DNA from: an uncultured Tessaracoccus sp.
GTDB lineage: Bacteria > Actinomycetota > Actinomycetes > Propionibacteriales > Propionibacteriaceae
Direction: 5' to 3'
Length of the DNA stretch: 64,000 bases
NCBI RefSeq assembly: GCF_943914565.1
Contig: NZ_CALUCN010000006.1
Span: 62,001-126,000, forward strand
In this document: positions 28,456 through 37,651 of the stretch, one piece after another
How the letters are laid out: every line of letters begins with the position of its first letter
Position numbering within the stretch: position 1 is the first letter of the stretch
Program-made: the position numbers and the translations under genes
Notes under the pieces: generated by a model
Database searches by the model: none
Seen by the model: only the letters and a program-made list of their open reading frames with translations
Told to the model about the DNA's origin: nothing

Positions 28456-30077
28456 CGAACCCGCACTGGTGGCGCGACGCCGTCATCTACCAGATCTACC
28501 CTCGCTCGTTCGCCGACAGCGACGGTGACGGCTACGGGGACCTCGAGGGCATCATCGCCCGGCTCGACCACGTGCGCGACCTCGGCGTCGACGCGATCTG
28601 GTGCTCGCCGTTCTACGCGTCGCCGATGAAGGACGCGGGCTACGACGTCTCCGACTACATGACGATCGACCCGCTCTTCGGCGGCCTCGACGCCGCCGAG
28701 CGCCTCGTCGAGGCCTGCCACGCGCGCGGGCTGAAGCTCATCGTCGACCTCGTGCCGAACCACACGAGTTCCGAGCACGCCTGGTTCCGCGCGGCGCTCG
28801 CCGCCGAACCCGGATCGCCCGAACGGGGGCGCTACCACTTCGCCGACGGCAAGGGCGCGGACGGCGAGCTGCCACCGAACAACTGGACGTCGGTCTTCGG
28901 CGGCCCCGGCTGGACCCGCCTCGCCAAGCCCGACGGCACGCCCGAGCAGTGGTACCTCCACCTCTTCGACGTCACCCAGCCCGACCTCAACTGGGACGAC
29001 GAGCGCGTCCGCGAGGGCTTCGACGAGATCCTCCGGTTCTGGCTCGACCGCGGCGTCGACGGGTTCCGCGTCGACGTGGCGCACTCGCTCGTGAAGGCCA
29101 AGGGCCTCCCCGACGACAACGCTGACTACCGCATGATCTCCGGCGGCGACGGCCCGATGTGGGACCAGGACGGCGTCCACGAGGTGTACCGACGCTGGCG
29201 CGCCATCCTCGACGAGTACCCGGGCGACGACCGGATCCTCGTCGCCGAGGCGTGGGTGGCCAACCCCGACCGGCTGGCGCTGTACCTGCGTCCCGACGAG
29301 ATGCACACCGCGTTCAATTTCGACTTCCTCGCCTCCGAGTGGGACGCCGAGGAGTACCGCTCCCGGATCAGCGCGTCGCTCGCGGTGGACGCGAAGGTGG
29401 GCGCCCCCACGACGTGGGTCCTGTCCAACCACGACACCATGCGCCACACGTCCCGGCTGGGCCGCGCGGAGCACCCCGGCGTGCACCAGGAGTTCCTGGG
29501 CCCCGAGGACCCGCAGCCCGACGAGGTGCTCGGCCTGCGCCGCGCCCACGCCGCGACGATGATGGAGCTCGCGCTGCCGGGCTCGGCCTACCTCTACCAG
29601 GGCGAGGAGCTGGGACTCCCCGACCACACGACGCTGCCGCACGAGTACCGGCAGGACCCGGCGTGGTTCCAGTCCAACCACGAGGAGCTCGGCCGCGACG
29701 GGTGCCGCGTGCCCCTGCCGTGGGAGGCCGACGCGCCCGGCCTCGGCTTCTCCCCCAGCGGCCGCACGTGGTTGCCGCAGCCCGCGTCGTACAAGGCGCT
29801 CGCCGTCGACCAGCAGGTGGGCGACGAGGGCTCGACCCTCGAGCTCTACCGGCGCCTGCTGCGCCTGCGGCGCGAGCTCGGGCTCGGCCGCGGCGCGCTC
29901 ACGTGGCGCGAGGACCTGGGCGACGGCGTGCTCGCCTTCGAGAACGCCGGCGTGACCGTCGTCGTGAACATCTCGGGCGAGCCGGTCCCCGTCGGCGACC
30001 ACGAGGTGCTGGCCTCCAGCGAACCGATCGACGACGTGGTCCCCACCGACGCCGCCGCCTGGCTGCGCGCCCGCTGA
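28452..30077 (+). CDS. GH13 alpha-glucosidase
   Basis: A 541-residue cytoplasmic GH13 enzyme of the oligo-1,6-glucosidase/alpha-glucosidase group; it hydrolyses imported maltose, isomaltose or related oligosaccharides. The start WWRDAVIYQIYPRSFADSDGDG is characteristic. Catalytic residues are visible: nucleophile Asp208 in DGFRVDVAHS, acid/base Glu266 in ILVAEAWV, and Asp328 in LSNHD. There is no signal peptide. ATG 28452 overlaps the LacI stop (ATGA), with AGGAGCAGC upstream. It ends before a perfect 14-bp hairpin. Confidence 0.95.
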   Translation: MTNPHWWRDAVIYQIYPRSFADSDGDGYGDLEGIIARLDHVRDLGVDAIWCSPFYASPMKDAGYDVSDYMTIDPLFGGLDAAERLVEACHARGLKLIVDLVPNHTSSEHAWFRAALAAEPGSPERGRYHFADGKGADGELPPNNWTSVFGGPGWTRLAKPDGTPEQWYLHLFDVTQPDLNWDDERVREGFDEILRFWLDRGVDGFRVDVAHSLVKAKGLPDDNADYRMISGGDGPMWDQDGVHEVYRRWRAILDEYPGDDRILVAEAWVANPDRLALYLRPDEMHTAFNFDFLASEWDAEEYRSRISASLAVDAKVGAPTTWVLSNHDTMRHTSRLGRAEHPGVHQEFLGPEDPQPDEVLGLRRAHAATMMELALPGSAYLYQGEELGLPDHTTLPHEYRQDPAWFQSNHEELGRDGCRVPLPWEADAPGLGFSPSGRTWLPQPASYKALAVDQQVGDEGSTLELYRRLLRLRRELGLGRGALTWREDLGDGVLAFENAGVTVVVNISGEPVPVGDHEVLASSEPIDDVVPTDAAAWLRAR

Positions 30078-30084
30078 CGCCTCC

Positions 30085-30123
30085 TGGCCGGCCCCGGCGC
30101 ATCCACGAGGCCGGGGCCGGCCA
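30085..30123. terminator. Bidirectional terminator
   Basis: Perfect 14-bp stem TGGCCGGCCCCGGC and its complement with an 11-base loop, filling the gap between the convergent alpha-glucosidase and YhgE/Pip genes. Confidence 0.8.
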
Positions 30124-30124
30124 C

Positions 30125-32305
30125 TCACCTCGGCCGGACGGAGAACGCGAAGTCGGCGGTGGATTCCGAGGTGACCATCGGCGGGTGCAGGTCGCGCATC
30201 CGGAACCGCTGCCTGCGCCACACCAGCCACACCGACAGCGCCACCGAGGCGACGAGCACCCCGAACAGCACGCCCGTGCACATCCAGTACGTGCTCATCT
30301 GGCCGCCGGAGATCGCGACGCGGAACGCCGTCACCGAGTACCACATCGGCGACACCGGCACGAGCGCGCGGAAGAACGACGGCAACATCTGCACCGGGAA
30401 CGTGCCGCCCGACGCCGGCAGCTGCAGGATCAGCCACACGAGGAAGATCGCCGTCTGCGGCGAGCCGAGGACGAGCCGGACCACGTAGGCGAGCCCGACG
30501 AACGCCAGCGACGCGACGCTCACCAGCAGCAGGAACAGGCCGGGGTGCACCGGGTCGAGCCCCAGGCCCGCCCAGAGGCCGATCGCCATGATCCACGCGC
30601 CACCGAGAGCGATCGCGAAGATCGGGCCGAGCCCCGTCGCGGCGATGCGGAAGGGGTTGCCGCGCCCGCTCAGCGCCCGCCCCGAGATGGTGCGCACCAC
30701 GAGGAACACCGAGACCGTCATGATCCACATGCCGATCGAGGCGAACATCGGCGCGAGCCCACGACCGTAGTACTGCGCATCGTGATCGACCGTCTGCTCG
30801 AAGTCCACCGGCGAGCTCATCGCGACGGCGAGCTTCTCCTGCTGCTTGTCGCTCAGCTGCGGCAGCTGCTTCAGCCCGTCGTCGAGCCCGGTGGCGAGCT
30901 GGTGCGCGCCGTCGGAGAGCTGCGGCATGGCCGTGTTGAGCTGTCCCACCCCGTCGGTGAGGCGCACGACGCCGTCCACCATCTGCGGGGCCGCGCGTCC
31001 GATCTCGCGGACGTTCGCGCCGATGCCCTGCATGGCGTCGCGGGCCTTGCCGACTCCGCCGTCGATGGTGTCGGCGCCGGCGTTCAGCTTGGCGAGCCCA
31101 CCATCGATGCCCTCGGCGGACTTCCGCGCGTCGTCGAGGGAGGACTGCACGTTGCGCGCTGCGCGGTCGAGGCCGCTGGTGTCGAGCTGGAGGTTGAGAC
31201 CCGCCGAGAGGTCCGCGGCGGCGTCGAGCTTCGCGCGCAACTGGCTGCGGGAGTCCCTGGTCGCCTCCAACTCCTTCACCAGCGCGACGAGGTCCTCGTC
31301 GTTCGCGAGTTCCGGGTGCTTCGCGACGAGGTCCTTCGACCGCTGCACGGAGCGGTCGACGTGTCGGTCGAGGCTCACGACCAGCCCGCCGTCGTCGCTG
31401 TTCAACTCGCCGTGCACCGACACGAGGTCGCCGACCTGCTCCTTGAGCTTCGGCAGCTGCCCGAGCGCGTGGTCGACGAGCGGGTCCACCTGCGCGGCCG
31501 CGGCCCGGAGGTCACCCGCGACGGTGGCCCCGGCAGTGCCGATGTCACCCAGCCCCTGCCGCAACTGGTTGGCGCCCTTCGCGGCCTCGTCCGCGGCGGC
31601 GCCAACCTGGTCGAAGCCGTCCTCGATGCCCGTGACGTTGCCCTGGAGCGCCTTGGCCTTGTCGGTGGCCTTCAGCAGCTCGTCGTGCATCTGCCCGACG
31701 CCGTCGGCGGCCTGGGCGAGCCCGTCGTCGAGCTTCCCGGCCCCGTCGGCCGCGGACGCCATGCCCTCGCGGATCTGGTCCAGCGAGCCGAACATCGCGC
31801 GGAAGTACGCGTCGGCCACGGTCGAGTCGAGGGTCTTGGCGAGCGTGTCCTCGGCCTTGCCGGTCAGTGTGCCGATGATGAAGCCGTTGGCGTCGTCGCG
31901 ACGCAGCTCGAGCCGTGCGCGTTCGGGCTCGTACTTGCCGGCACTCACGAGGTTCGACGAGAAGTTCTCCGGCACGCGGATCACCATGAAGTACTCGCCG
32001 TGGCGCAGCCCGTCGAGCGCCTCGTCCCGGTCGTCCAGGAACTGCCAGTCGAACACCGGCCGGTCCCGCAGGGCCTCGGCGAACTGCTCACCGCCGTTGA
32101 TCGTCATGTCCTGGAACGTCGCGGGCTCGTCGTCGTTCACGACGGCGACCTTGATCTGGTCGATGTTGTCGTAGAGGTCCCAGTTGGCGGCGAGGTAGAT
32201 GCCGCCGTAGAGCAGCGGGATGAGCAGGATGAACACGAGCGCCAGCCGGGAGCGTCCCTTGAAGCGCCGGAACTCGTAGCGCAGGAAATGGCCGATGGAC
32301 CTCAT
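30125..32305 (-). CDS. YhgE/Pip family ABC-2 type membrane protein
   Basis: A 726-residue membrane protein of the YhgE/Pip family. It has one N-terminal helix (LALVFILLIPLLYGGIYLAA), a long external region with VAVVNDDEPATFQDMTINGG (the usual YhgE start), a heptad-rich repetitive part (about 195-480, many D.G..QL..G units that should form long coiled or helical bundles), and about five C-terminal helices of ABC-2 type. Relatives include the phage-infection protein of Lactococcus and EsaA-like proteins. It overlaps the ATPase gene upstream by 4 bases and is probably its membrane partner. Cargo unknown. Confidence 0.87.
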   Translation of the reverse strand: MRSIGHFLRYEFRRFKGRSRLALVFILLIPLLYGGIYLAANWDLYDNIDQIKVAVVNDDEPATFQDMTINGGEQFAEALRDRPVFDWQFLDDRDEALDGLRHGEYFMVIRVPENFSSNLVSAGKYEPERARLELRRDDANGFIIGTLTGKAEDTLAKTLDSTVADAYFRAMFGSLDQIREGMASAADGAGKLDDGLAQAADGVGQMHDELLKATDKAKALQGNVTGIEDGFDQVGAAADEAAKGANQLRQGLGDIGTAGATVAGDLRAAAAQVDPLVDHALGQLPKLKEQVGDLVSVHGELNSDDGGLVVSLDRHVDRSVQRSKDLVAKHPELANDEDLVALVKELEATRDSRSQLRAKLDAAADLSAGLNLQLDTSGLDRAARNVQSSLDDARKSAEGIDGGLAKLNAGADTIDGGVGKARDAMQGIGANVREIGRAAPQMVDGVVRLTDGVGQLNTAMPQLSDGAHQLATGLDDGLKQLPQLSDKQQEKLAVAMSSPVDFEQTVDHDAQYYGRGLAPMFASIGMWIMTVSVFLVVRTISGRALSGRGNPFRIAATGLGPIFAIALGGAWIMAIGLWAGLGLDPVHPGLFLLLVSVASLAFVGLAYVVRLVLGSPQTAIFLVWLILQLPASGGTFPVQMLPSFFRALVPVSPMWYSVTAFRVAISGGQMSTYWMCTGVLFGVLVASVALSVWLVWRRQRFRMRDLHPPMVTSESTADFAFSVRPR

Positions 32306-33141
32306 GCCTCGTCCTCCTTCTCCGTGGTCTGCTCGCCGGTGTCCCCCGGCCGGTCGTCGCGCTCCGTCGCCGTCTCGTCGACGACGGGGGCCGCGTTGCG
32401 GATCGAGTCGAACAGCACGTCCCGGTCGAACTCGAACGGCGGCGCCTCCGAGGTCTCGATGATGGCGAGTCCCTCGTCGACGGGGGTGGCGGCCGAGCGA
32501 CGCTGGCTCGGGAGCGTGATCTCGACGGCTCCCGCGGGGGCGGTGCCGGCGTCGAGGGTCGCCGCGACGAGGGTCGCGCCGTCGAGCGTGAGCGCCCGGC
32601 TGAGCAGCTCGAACATCAGCGGCTGCTGCTCGTGGGGCACGAGGAGGTCGGCGTCGTCGAGCACGACGACCTTGGTGGGCCGGAGCATCACGAGCGTCAC
32701 CGACGCGACCGTGCGCTCGAGCGGCGTGAGCTGCGCCATCTCGACGGCCCGGTCGAGCCGGAAGCCCATGAGTTCCTCGAACTGCGCCGCCCGTTCGACC
32801 CCGTCGCGGACACGGATACCGTCCAGGAAGCAGCGTTCGAACAGCGACTCGCGCAGGGTGAGCCGGTCCTCCGGCACGACGTAGTCCCCGAGCCGCGCGA
32901 CGGCGGTGCGGGCCATCGCCTTGCGCGGTTCGGCCATCGCGTCGACGCCGTCGATCGTGAGTGAGCCGCGGGCGGCGCGGAGCCGGCCGGCGAGCGCGAG
33001 CAGCAGCGAGGACTTGCCGCTGCCCTGCTCACCGTGGACGAAGCACAGCTGGCCCGGGTGCAGTTCGAGGTCGAGGGGGCCGAAGATGCGCCCCCTCGGC
33101 CCCTCGGCCTCGAGCCCTTCGGCGTGGAGGAGTGCCGTCAT
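32302..33141 (-). CDS. ABC transporter ATP-binding protein partnered with YhgE/Pip
   Basis: A 279-residue ATPase with Walker A GEQGSGKSS and Walker B VVVLDDADLL; the signature motif region (MAQLTPLERTVASVTLVML) is degenerate, with no LSGGQ, and the Walker B acidic pair DD replaces DE. Nucleotide binding looks intact but hydrolysis may be slow. The C-terminal 60 residues are an acidic tail. It overlaps both neighbours by 4 bases, so TetR, ATPase and YhgE/Pip form one unit. It would power export or a conformational task of the membrane protein. Confidence 0.82.
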   Translation of the reverse strand: MTALLHAEGLEAEGPRGRIFGPLDLELHPGQLCFVHGEQGSGKSSLLLALAGRLRAARGSLTIDGVDAMAEPRKAMARTAVARLGDYVVPEDRLTLRESLFERCFLDGIRVRDGVERAAQFEELMGFRLDRAVEMAQLTPLERTVASVTLVMLRPTKVVVLDDADLLVPHEQQPLMFELLSRALTLDGATLVAATLDAGTAPAGAVEITLPSQRRSAATPVDEGLAIIETSEAPPFEFDRDVLFDSIRNAAPVVDETATERDDRPGDTGEQTTEKEDEA

Positions 33142-33740
33142 GCGAGGAGTCCTTTCAGGCAGCGGGCGAGGGCCTCACGCACGAGCTCGTCGGAGGCGAC
33201 GGTGGGTGCGGCCAGCCGCTCGACGGCGAGGGCATTCAGCATGGTCAGGGCGCCGAAGGCGATGCCGCGACGGCGTTCGGCGGTGAACTTCGCGGTGAGC
33301 GGGTGCTCGAGCAACGTCTCCTCGAGCACGGCGATGCGCCGCCCGGCCAGCCCGGCGTAGGTGGCGCGCAGCTCTTGGGCCCGGACCGCGAGCAGGCGGA
33401 ACTCCGAGAGCGTGCGCTGGTGCGTCGTCGCGCGCGGGATCTCGGCGACGAGCACCGACGCGAGTCCCTCCGCGACGGCCTCGAGGTCCCGGGCCGCTTC
33501 GATCGCCTCGACGAGGCGGGGCCGGAGGCGTTCGATCCAGTCCTCGGTCCACGTCTCGCACACCGTCGCGAACAGCTCGGGCTTCGAGGTGAAGTTCGAG
33601 TACACCGCGCCCTTGGTGAAGCCCGCGCGGTCGGCGATCGCCTGCAGACTCGCCTGCTGGTAGCCGTCGCGGGAGAACACGTGCTCGGCGGAGCGCAGGA
33701 GCTCGCGCTGCACGGCGCTGCGTGGTGGCCTGGTGACCAT
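33138..33740 (-). CDS. TetR family regulator of the YhgE/ABC unit
   Basis: A 200-residue TetR protein: helix-turn-helix at about 11-55 (SAEHVFSRDGYQQASLQAIA, then GFTKGAVYSNFTSKPELF), followed by a ligand domain of the TetR_C_6-like type. ATG 33740 has GGAGGATC directly upstream; an open frame continues upstream but crosses the operator pair. It is first in the operon and overlaps the ATPase start by 4 bases. Two ATACC/GGT.. palindromes just upstream suggest autoregulation of the whole unit. Confidence 0.88.
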   Translation of the reverse strand: MVTRPPRSAVQRELLRSAEHVFSRDGYQQASLQAIADRAGFTKGAVYSNFTSKPELFATVCETWTEDWIERLRPRLVEAIEAARDLEAVAEGLASVLVAEIPRATTHQRTLSEFRLLAVRAQELRATYAGLAGRRIAVLEETLLEHPLTAKFTAERRRGIAFGALTMLNALAVERLAAPTVASDELVREALARCLKGLLA

Positions 33741-33748
33741 GATCCTCC

Positions 33749-33778
33749 AATACCGGTGGTCTTGAATACCAATGGTAT
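33749..33778. promoter_or_regulatory. Tandem TetR operator
   Basis: ATACCAATGGTAT (33766..33778, nearly perfect 13-bp palindrome) and the related AATACCGGTGGT (33749..33760) lie just upstream of the TetR start, the second next to its SD sequence. The arrangement fits repressor autoregulation. Confidence 0.6.
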
Positions 33779-33910
33779 GCACGTGTCGCGGCGACGCCAA
33801 ACCGTGCGCCGCGCCCGGGATGCACGGTTTGGCCAGATCCTGCACAATGGTGACGAACGTGCACCACCCCCACGTGCCGCCGTCGGATGGCCCATGATGG
33901 AATGGTGTTG

Positions 33911-33916
33911 TAGAGT
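33911..33916 (+). promoter_or_regulatory. Possible -10 element of ptsH
   Basis: TAGAGT preceded by TGT, about 56 bases before the ptsH start; the leader contains a small GCCCGC/GCGGGC hairpin (33922..33939). The rest of the 231-base gap holds the TetR operators and nothing else recognisable. Confidence 0.35.
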
Positions 33917-33971
33917 TCAACGCCCGCACGGCAGCGGGCACCGCCTGACTCGAACGTGAAGGGAGCCGTCG

Positions 33972-34232
33972 TTGGCCGCCAGAACCGTCAAGGTGGGGTC
34001 GACCATCGGACTCCACGCCCGCCCCGCGCGCATCATCGCCGAGGCCGCCCAGGGCTTCGAGCACGCCGTCGTGCTCACCCACAACAACCAGTCCGTGCTC
34101 GCGGAGTCGCCGCTGCTCATCATGTCGCTCGGTGCCGAGCACGGAGCCGAGGTCACCGTCGCCAGCAAGGACGACCACGCCGCCGACCACATCGCCCAGC
34201 TCCTGGAGCGCGACCTCGACGCCGAGGCCTGA
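33972..34232 (+). CDS. ptsH: Phosphocarrier protein HPr
   Basis: An 86-residue HPr, the small cytoplasmic carrier that passes phosphate from enzyme I to sugar-specific EIIA proteins. His15 in GLHARPA is the phosphorylation site, and Ser46 in AESPLLIM sits exactly where the regulatory serine of Gram-positive HPr lies. The start is the rare TTG at 33972, preceded by AAGGGAGC; an ATG is not available at the conserved N-terminus. No enzyme I or EII gene is nearby. Confidence 0.92.
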   Translation: MAARTVKVGSTIGLHARPARIIAEAAQGFEHAVVLTHNNQSVLAESPLLIMSLGAEHGAEVTVASKDDHAADHIAQLLERDLDAEA

Positions 34233-34238
34233 GACGCA

Positions 34239-34277
34239 CCGACGGCGGCGCGGCCCGCGAGGCCACACCGCCGTCGG
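34239..34277. terminator. Bidirectional hairpin
   Basis: Ten-bp arms CCGACGGCGG and CCGCCGTCGG with a GGCC/GGCC inner stem, between convergent ptsH and the exported hydrolase gene. Confidence 0.65.
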
Positions 34278-34295
34278 CACGTGGTGCAGGTGCGC

Positions 34296-36080
34296 TCAGC
34301 CCAGCCGGTGCTGGAGCTGCCACACCGCGTCGGCGTGCGCGTCACCGCTCGGCGACTGCTCGGTGAGCAGCTGCGCCGCGGCCAGCGTCGGATGTCCCTT
34401 GCCGCGCGCCTTGATCGGCTGCCACGGGTCGTTGCGGTCCTCGCCGACGTGCTTGGCGTTCGGGTTCAGCCGCTGCCAAGACTCGAACACCGTCGCGTCC
34501 TCCGGCAGCGGGTTCGCCTGGACGACACTCACGTCCTTGGCGCGCGTGCCCTTGCCGAACATGTCGAGAATCGGCTGGTCCACCGTCTTCGCGCCGTACG
34601 GGAAGAGCCCGTGCGAGCCCTCGTTGTCCACCGCGATGAACGACGTGTTCGGCAGCTGGAGGCCACCGTCGCGGCCCAGCTCCCACGCGGTCTGCGAGTC
34701 GAGCTCACCCTGGACGAGGATCGTCTGCGGGAAGTCCTGGCCCGGCGCCGGCTTCTCGAGGTCGGTGTCGAAGAACACGCACGGCGAGACCTCGGTGAGG
34801 CCCCACGACGCGCTGAACGGGTATGCCTTCGACCGGGCGTCGGCCTCGCGCTGCTGCGCGGCGACGTCCTTGTCGAACTGCCCGTCCTGGCAGGAGATCC
34901 AGTAGAAGGGCAGGTCGAGCTCGACCGTCTTCGGCTGGTCACCGTCCGACGGGGTGTCGGCCAGCGCGGCCCTGAGGCCGCCCAGCTTGGTGCCGCGGGC
35001 ATTGCCGCTGGCCGCGAGCGCGTCCGCCGTCACACCGAGCGCCTTGCGGGCGCCCTCGGCGTCCTTCGTCTCGGCCCGCTCGGCGGCGTCGATGACGAGC
35101 GCGACCGCCCAGCCGGCGGCCGGGTACTGGGCGTTGTTCGGCAGCGCGCTCGTCGCGTCGAGGAACTGCCACACGAACTGCACGAGCTCCGGCCCCATCT
35201 GCTCCGAGGCGGCGACGTAGGCGCGGTGGATCGCGGCGGGATCGGTGCCGAGGCCGTACTCGTCGTCGTGCCGGGCGATCCAGTTCATGAGGTGCTCGCT
35301 GAACTGGCGGTCCCGGGCCTTGGCCTGGATATCGAAGGTGCGCTCCAGCGTGCGGTCGGTGACGCCGGTGGCGGAGTCGAGGAGGAACTTGTCCGTGTTC
35401 GCGCCGAAGACCGCGCCGTACCACGCGCCGAGCCAGGTGCCGTAGGAGTAGCCGACGTAGCTCAGCTTCGGCGCGCCGAGGAGGTGGCGGATGAAGTCCA
35501 TGTCGTAGACGGTCTGCTCGGTGTTGACCGCGCGCACGTCCGGGTTCGACTGGCAGCCGGCGATCGCCTTCTGCGCCGCGTACGGGTCCTTCTCGTCGAG
35601 GTCAGCGGTGCGGACCGTGCACGTGGCGTGGGTCGACTGCCCGATGCCGCGCGGGTCCATGCCGACGAAGTTGTGCGAGCGCTGCAGCGACGGCATGAAC
35701 TGGTTGAGCGCCGGGCCCCACACGAGCCCCTCGCCGCCGGGGCCACCGGGGTTGCCCATCACGGTGCCGCGGTAGTCCGGACTGTCGACGTCGACGTTCT
35801 CGACGTGCGAGATGCGAATCTCGAACGTGTGGCCGTCGCCCGGGTTGTGCCAGTCGCGCGGCACGGTCACCGTCGCGCACTGCGCCTTCGCGAAGCGCTC
35901 GTTGAGCTTGGCGTCGTCGAAGTCGCAGTCCTCCCACTCGAGGGTCTGCGATGCGAGCTCGCCGGCGAGTGCGGCGGTGTCGGGCGTCGCGGGTGCCGCG
36001 TCGGCGCCGGGGGCGACGATCGTCGTCGCGACGAGCGCCCCGCCCAGCGCCGCGCCCGCGACCTTGGTGCTGAATTTCAC
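34296..36080 (-). CDS. Exported alpha/beta hydrolase, tripeptidyl aminopeptidase (TAP) like
   Basis: A 594-residue secreted serine hydrolase of the SlpD/SlpE/TAP group. A signal peptide (MKFSTKVAGAALGGALVATT, cleavage near ADA-AP) is followed by the S33 peptidase core with MGNPGGPGGEGLVW (about 108-121), MDPRGIGQS (141-149), and the nucleophile elbow VGYSYGTW with Ser212. The C-terminal TAP-like domain contains ILVQGELDSQT and SHGLFPYG, where the catalytic Asp and His are expected. Family members remove short N-terminal peptides from proteins outside the cell. The ATG follows a GGAAACTCC stretch. It is monocistronic. Confidence 0.9.
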   Translation of the reverse strand: MKFSTKVAGAALGGALVATTIVAPGADAAPATPDTAALAGELASQTLEWEDCDFDDAKLNERFAKAQCATVTVPRDWHNPGDGHTFEIRISHVENVDVDSPDYRGTVMGNPGGPGGEGLVWGPALNQFMPSLQRSHNFVGMDPRGIGQSTHATCTVRTADLDEKDPYAAQKAIAGCQSNPDVRAVNTEQTVYDMDFIRHLLGAPKLSYVGYSYGTWLGAWYGAVFGANTDKFLLDSATGVTDRTLERTFDIQAKARDRQFSEHLMNWIARHDDEYGLGTDPAAIHRAYVAASEQMGPELVQFVWQFLDATSALPNNAQYPAAGWAVALVIDAAERAETKDAEGARKALGVTADALAASGNARGTKLGGLRAALADTPSDGDQPKTVELDLPFYWISCQDGQFDKDVAAQQREADARSKAYPFSASWGLTEVSPCVFFDTDLEKPAPGQDFPQTILVQGELDSQTAWELGRDGGLQLPNTSFIAVDNEGSHGLFPYGAKTVDQPILDMFGKGTRAKDVSVVQANPLPEDATVFESWQRLNPNAKHVGEDRNDPWQPIKARGKGHPTLAAAQLLTEQSPSGDAHADAVWQLQHRLG

Positions 36081-36169
36081 AGGAGTTTCCTTTCGCGGTT
36101 GGGAACTTCCGTGAAATCCAATCAGACGATGGGGTCACTCGGGCGCGGCGTCCGCGCACGGGACGGGCG

Positions 36170-37651
36170 TCAGTAGTCCTCCCGCCGGTCGGCCATGTCG
36201 AGGTCGTTCTCGATCGCCGCGATGAGCTCGGGCGTGAGCTTCGGCATGCCCTGCGTCTCCGGGCCCTGGTTCGACAGCTGCTCGGGATTGAGCATCTCGT
36301 CGACCTGCTGCGTGGTGAGCAGCCCGCGCTGCACGACGAGGTCCCGCACGGAGCCCTCGCCGCGGAGGGCTGCCTTCGCGACGTCCGCGGCCGCCTGGTA
36401 GCCGATCGCGGGCGACAGGGCGGTGACGACGCCGACCGAGCTGTCGACCATGTCCTTGAGCCGGTCGACGTTCGGCACGATGCCGTCGACGCAGTTGATC
36501 CGCAGCGTGCGGATCGAGCGGCGCAGCCACGTGGTGTTCTGCAGGATGACGTGCGCCATGACCGGCTCGAAGGCGTTCAGCTGCAGCTGGCCGGCCTCGG
36601 AGGCCATCGACACGGTCACGTCGGATCCGGCGATCACGTAGGCCACCTGCGAGACGGCCTCGGGGATCACGGGGTTCACCTTGCCGGGCATGATCGACGA
36701 ACCGGCCTGTCGGGCGGGCAGCGTGATCTCCCCCAGGCCCGCCTGGGGGCCGGAGGACAGCAGCCGGAGGTCGTTGCAGATCTTGCTGATCTTCATCGCG
36801 TTGCGCTTCACGACCGACGACGTCGACATGAACACGCCGGTGTCGCTCGTCGCCTCGATGAGGTCGTGCGCCGTGGTGAGCTGCGCCTCGCCGGTGATCT
36901 CGCGCAGGTGCTGGATCACGCCCGGGGTGTAGTCGTGGTGGGCCGTGATGCCGGTGCCGATCGCCGTCGCGCCGAGGTTGAGCTCGAACAGCAGCGGCAC
37001 GTGCCGCGAGAGGCGCTCGACGTCCTCACCCACCGTCGAGGCGAAGCCGTGGAACTCCTGCCCGAGCGTCATCGGCACCGCGTCCTGCAGCTGAGTGCGG
37101 CCCACCTTCAGGATGTCGCGGAACTCCCGCGACTTGCGGTGGAACGAGTACTGCAGCAGCTGCAGCTCGGCGATGAGCTTCTTCAGCCCGGCCGCGATCG
37201 CGAGCTTCACCGCCGACGGGTAGGTGTCGTTGGTGGACTGCGCGCGGTTCACGTGGTCAATCGGGTGGATGTAGGCGTAGTCGCCCTTCTGCCGACCGGC
37301 GAGCTCGAGCGCCCGGTTGGCGATCACCTCGTTGGCGTTCATGTTCGAGCTCGTGCCCGCGCCGCCCTGGATCACGCCGACGACGAACTGGTCGTGCAGC
37401 TTGCCGTCGATGATCTCCTGGCAGGCCTGGTCGATGTACTCGGCGCGCTCGTCGTCGAGTTCGCCCAGCTCGGCGTTGGTGCGGACCGCGGCCTGCTTGA
37501 CCTGCGCGAATGCGCGCACGAGGTCCGGGTAGATCCCGATCGTGCGGCGGCTGATCGGGAAGTTCTCCACCGCGCGGGCGGTGTGCACGCCCCAGTAGGC
37601 CTCGTCGGGGATCTCGAGCTCGCCCAGCGAGTCGCGTTCGATGCGGGTCAT
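36170..37651 (-). CDS. aspA: Aspartate ammonia-lyase
   Basis: A 493-residue member of the fumarase/aspartase superfamily that reversibly converts aspartate to fumarate and ammonia. The three conserved regions are present: QGGAGTSSNMNANEV, HVNRAQSTNDTYPSA and the signature GSSIMPGKVNPV. The N-terminus (RIERDSLGELEIPDEAYWGV) and SSNMNANEVIANRA favour aspartase over class II fumarase, though distinction by sequence is not absolute. ATG 37651 overlaps the upstream M20 peptidase stop by 4 bases, so the pair is co-translated; together they could turn Asp-containing dipeptides into fumarate. Confidence 0.9.
   Translation of the reverse strand: MTRIERDSLGELEIPDEAYWGVHTARAVENFPISRRTIGIYPDLVRAFAQVKQAAVRTNAELGELDDERAEYIDQACQEIIDGKLHDQFVVGVIQGGAGTSSNMNANEVIANRALELAGRQKGDYAYIHPIDHVNRAQSTNDTYPSAVKLAIAAGLKKLIAELQLLQYSFHRKSREFRDILKVGRTQLQDAVPMTLGQEFHGFASTVGEDVERLSRHVPLLFELNLGATAIGTGITAHHDYTPGVIQHLREITGEAQLTTAHDLIEATSDTGVFMSTSSVVKRNAMKISKICNDLRLLSSGPQAGLGEITLPARQAGSSIMPGKVNPVIPEAVSQVAYVIAGSDVTVSMASEAGQLQLNAFEPVMAHVILQNTTWLRRSIRTLRINCVDGIVPNVDRLKDMVDSSVGVVTALSPAIGYQAAADVAKAALRGEGSVRDLVVQRGLLTTQQVDEMLNPEQLSNQGPETQGMPKLTPELIAAIENDLDMADRREDY

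Noticed and set aside
29159..32884. A 1241-codon plus-strand frame spanning alpha-glucosidase to the YhgE gene
   Set aside because: It crosses a terminator and two convergent, well-supported genes; no domain is visible.
36143..36157. Short GCGCGG/CCGCGC hairpin between aspA and the TAP-like gene
   Set aside because: A 6-bp stem in such GC-rich sequence is expected by chance.
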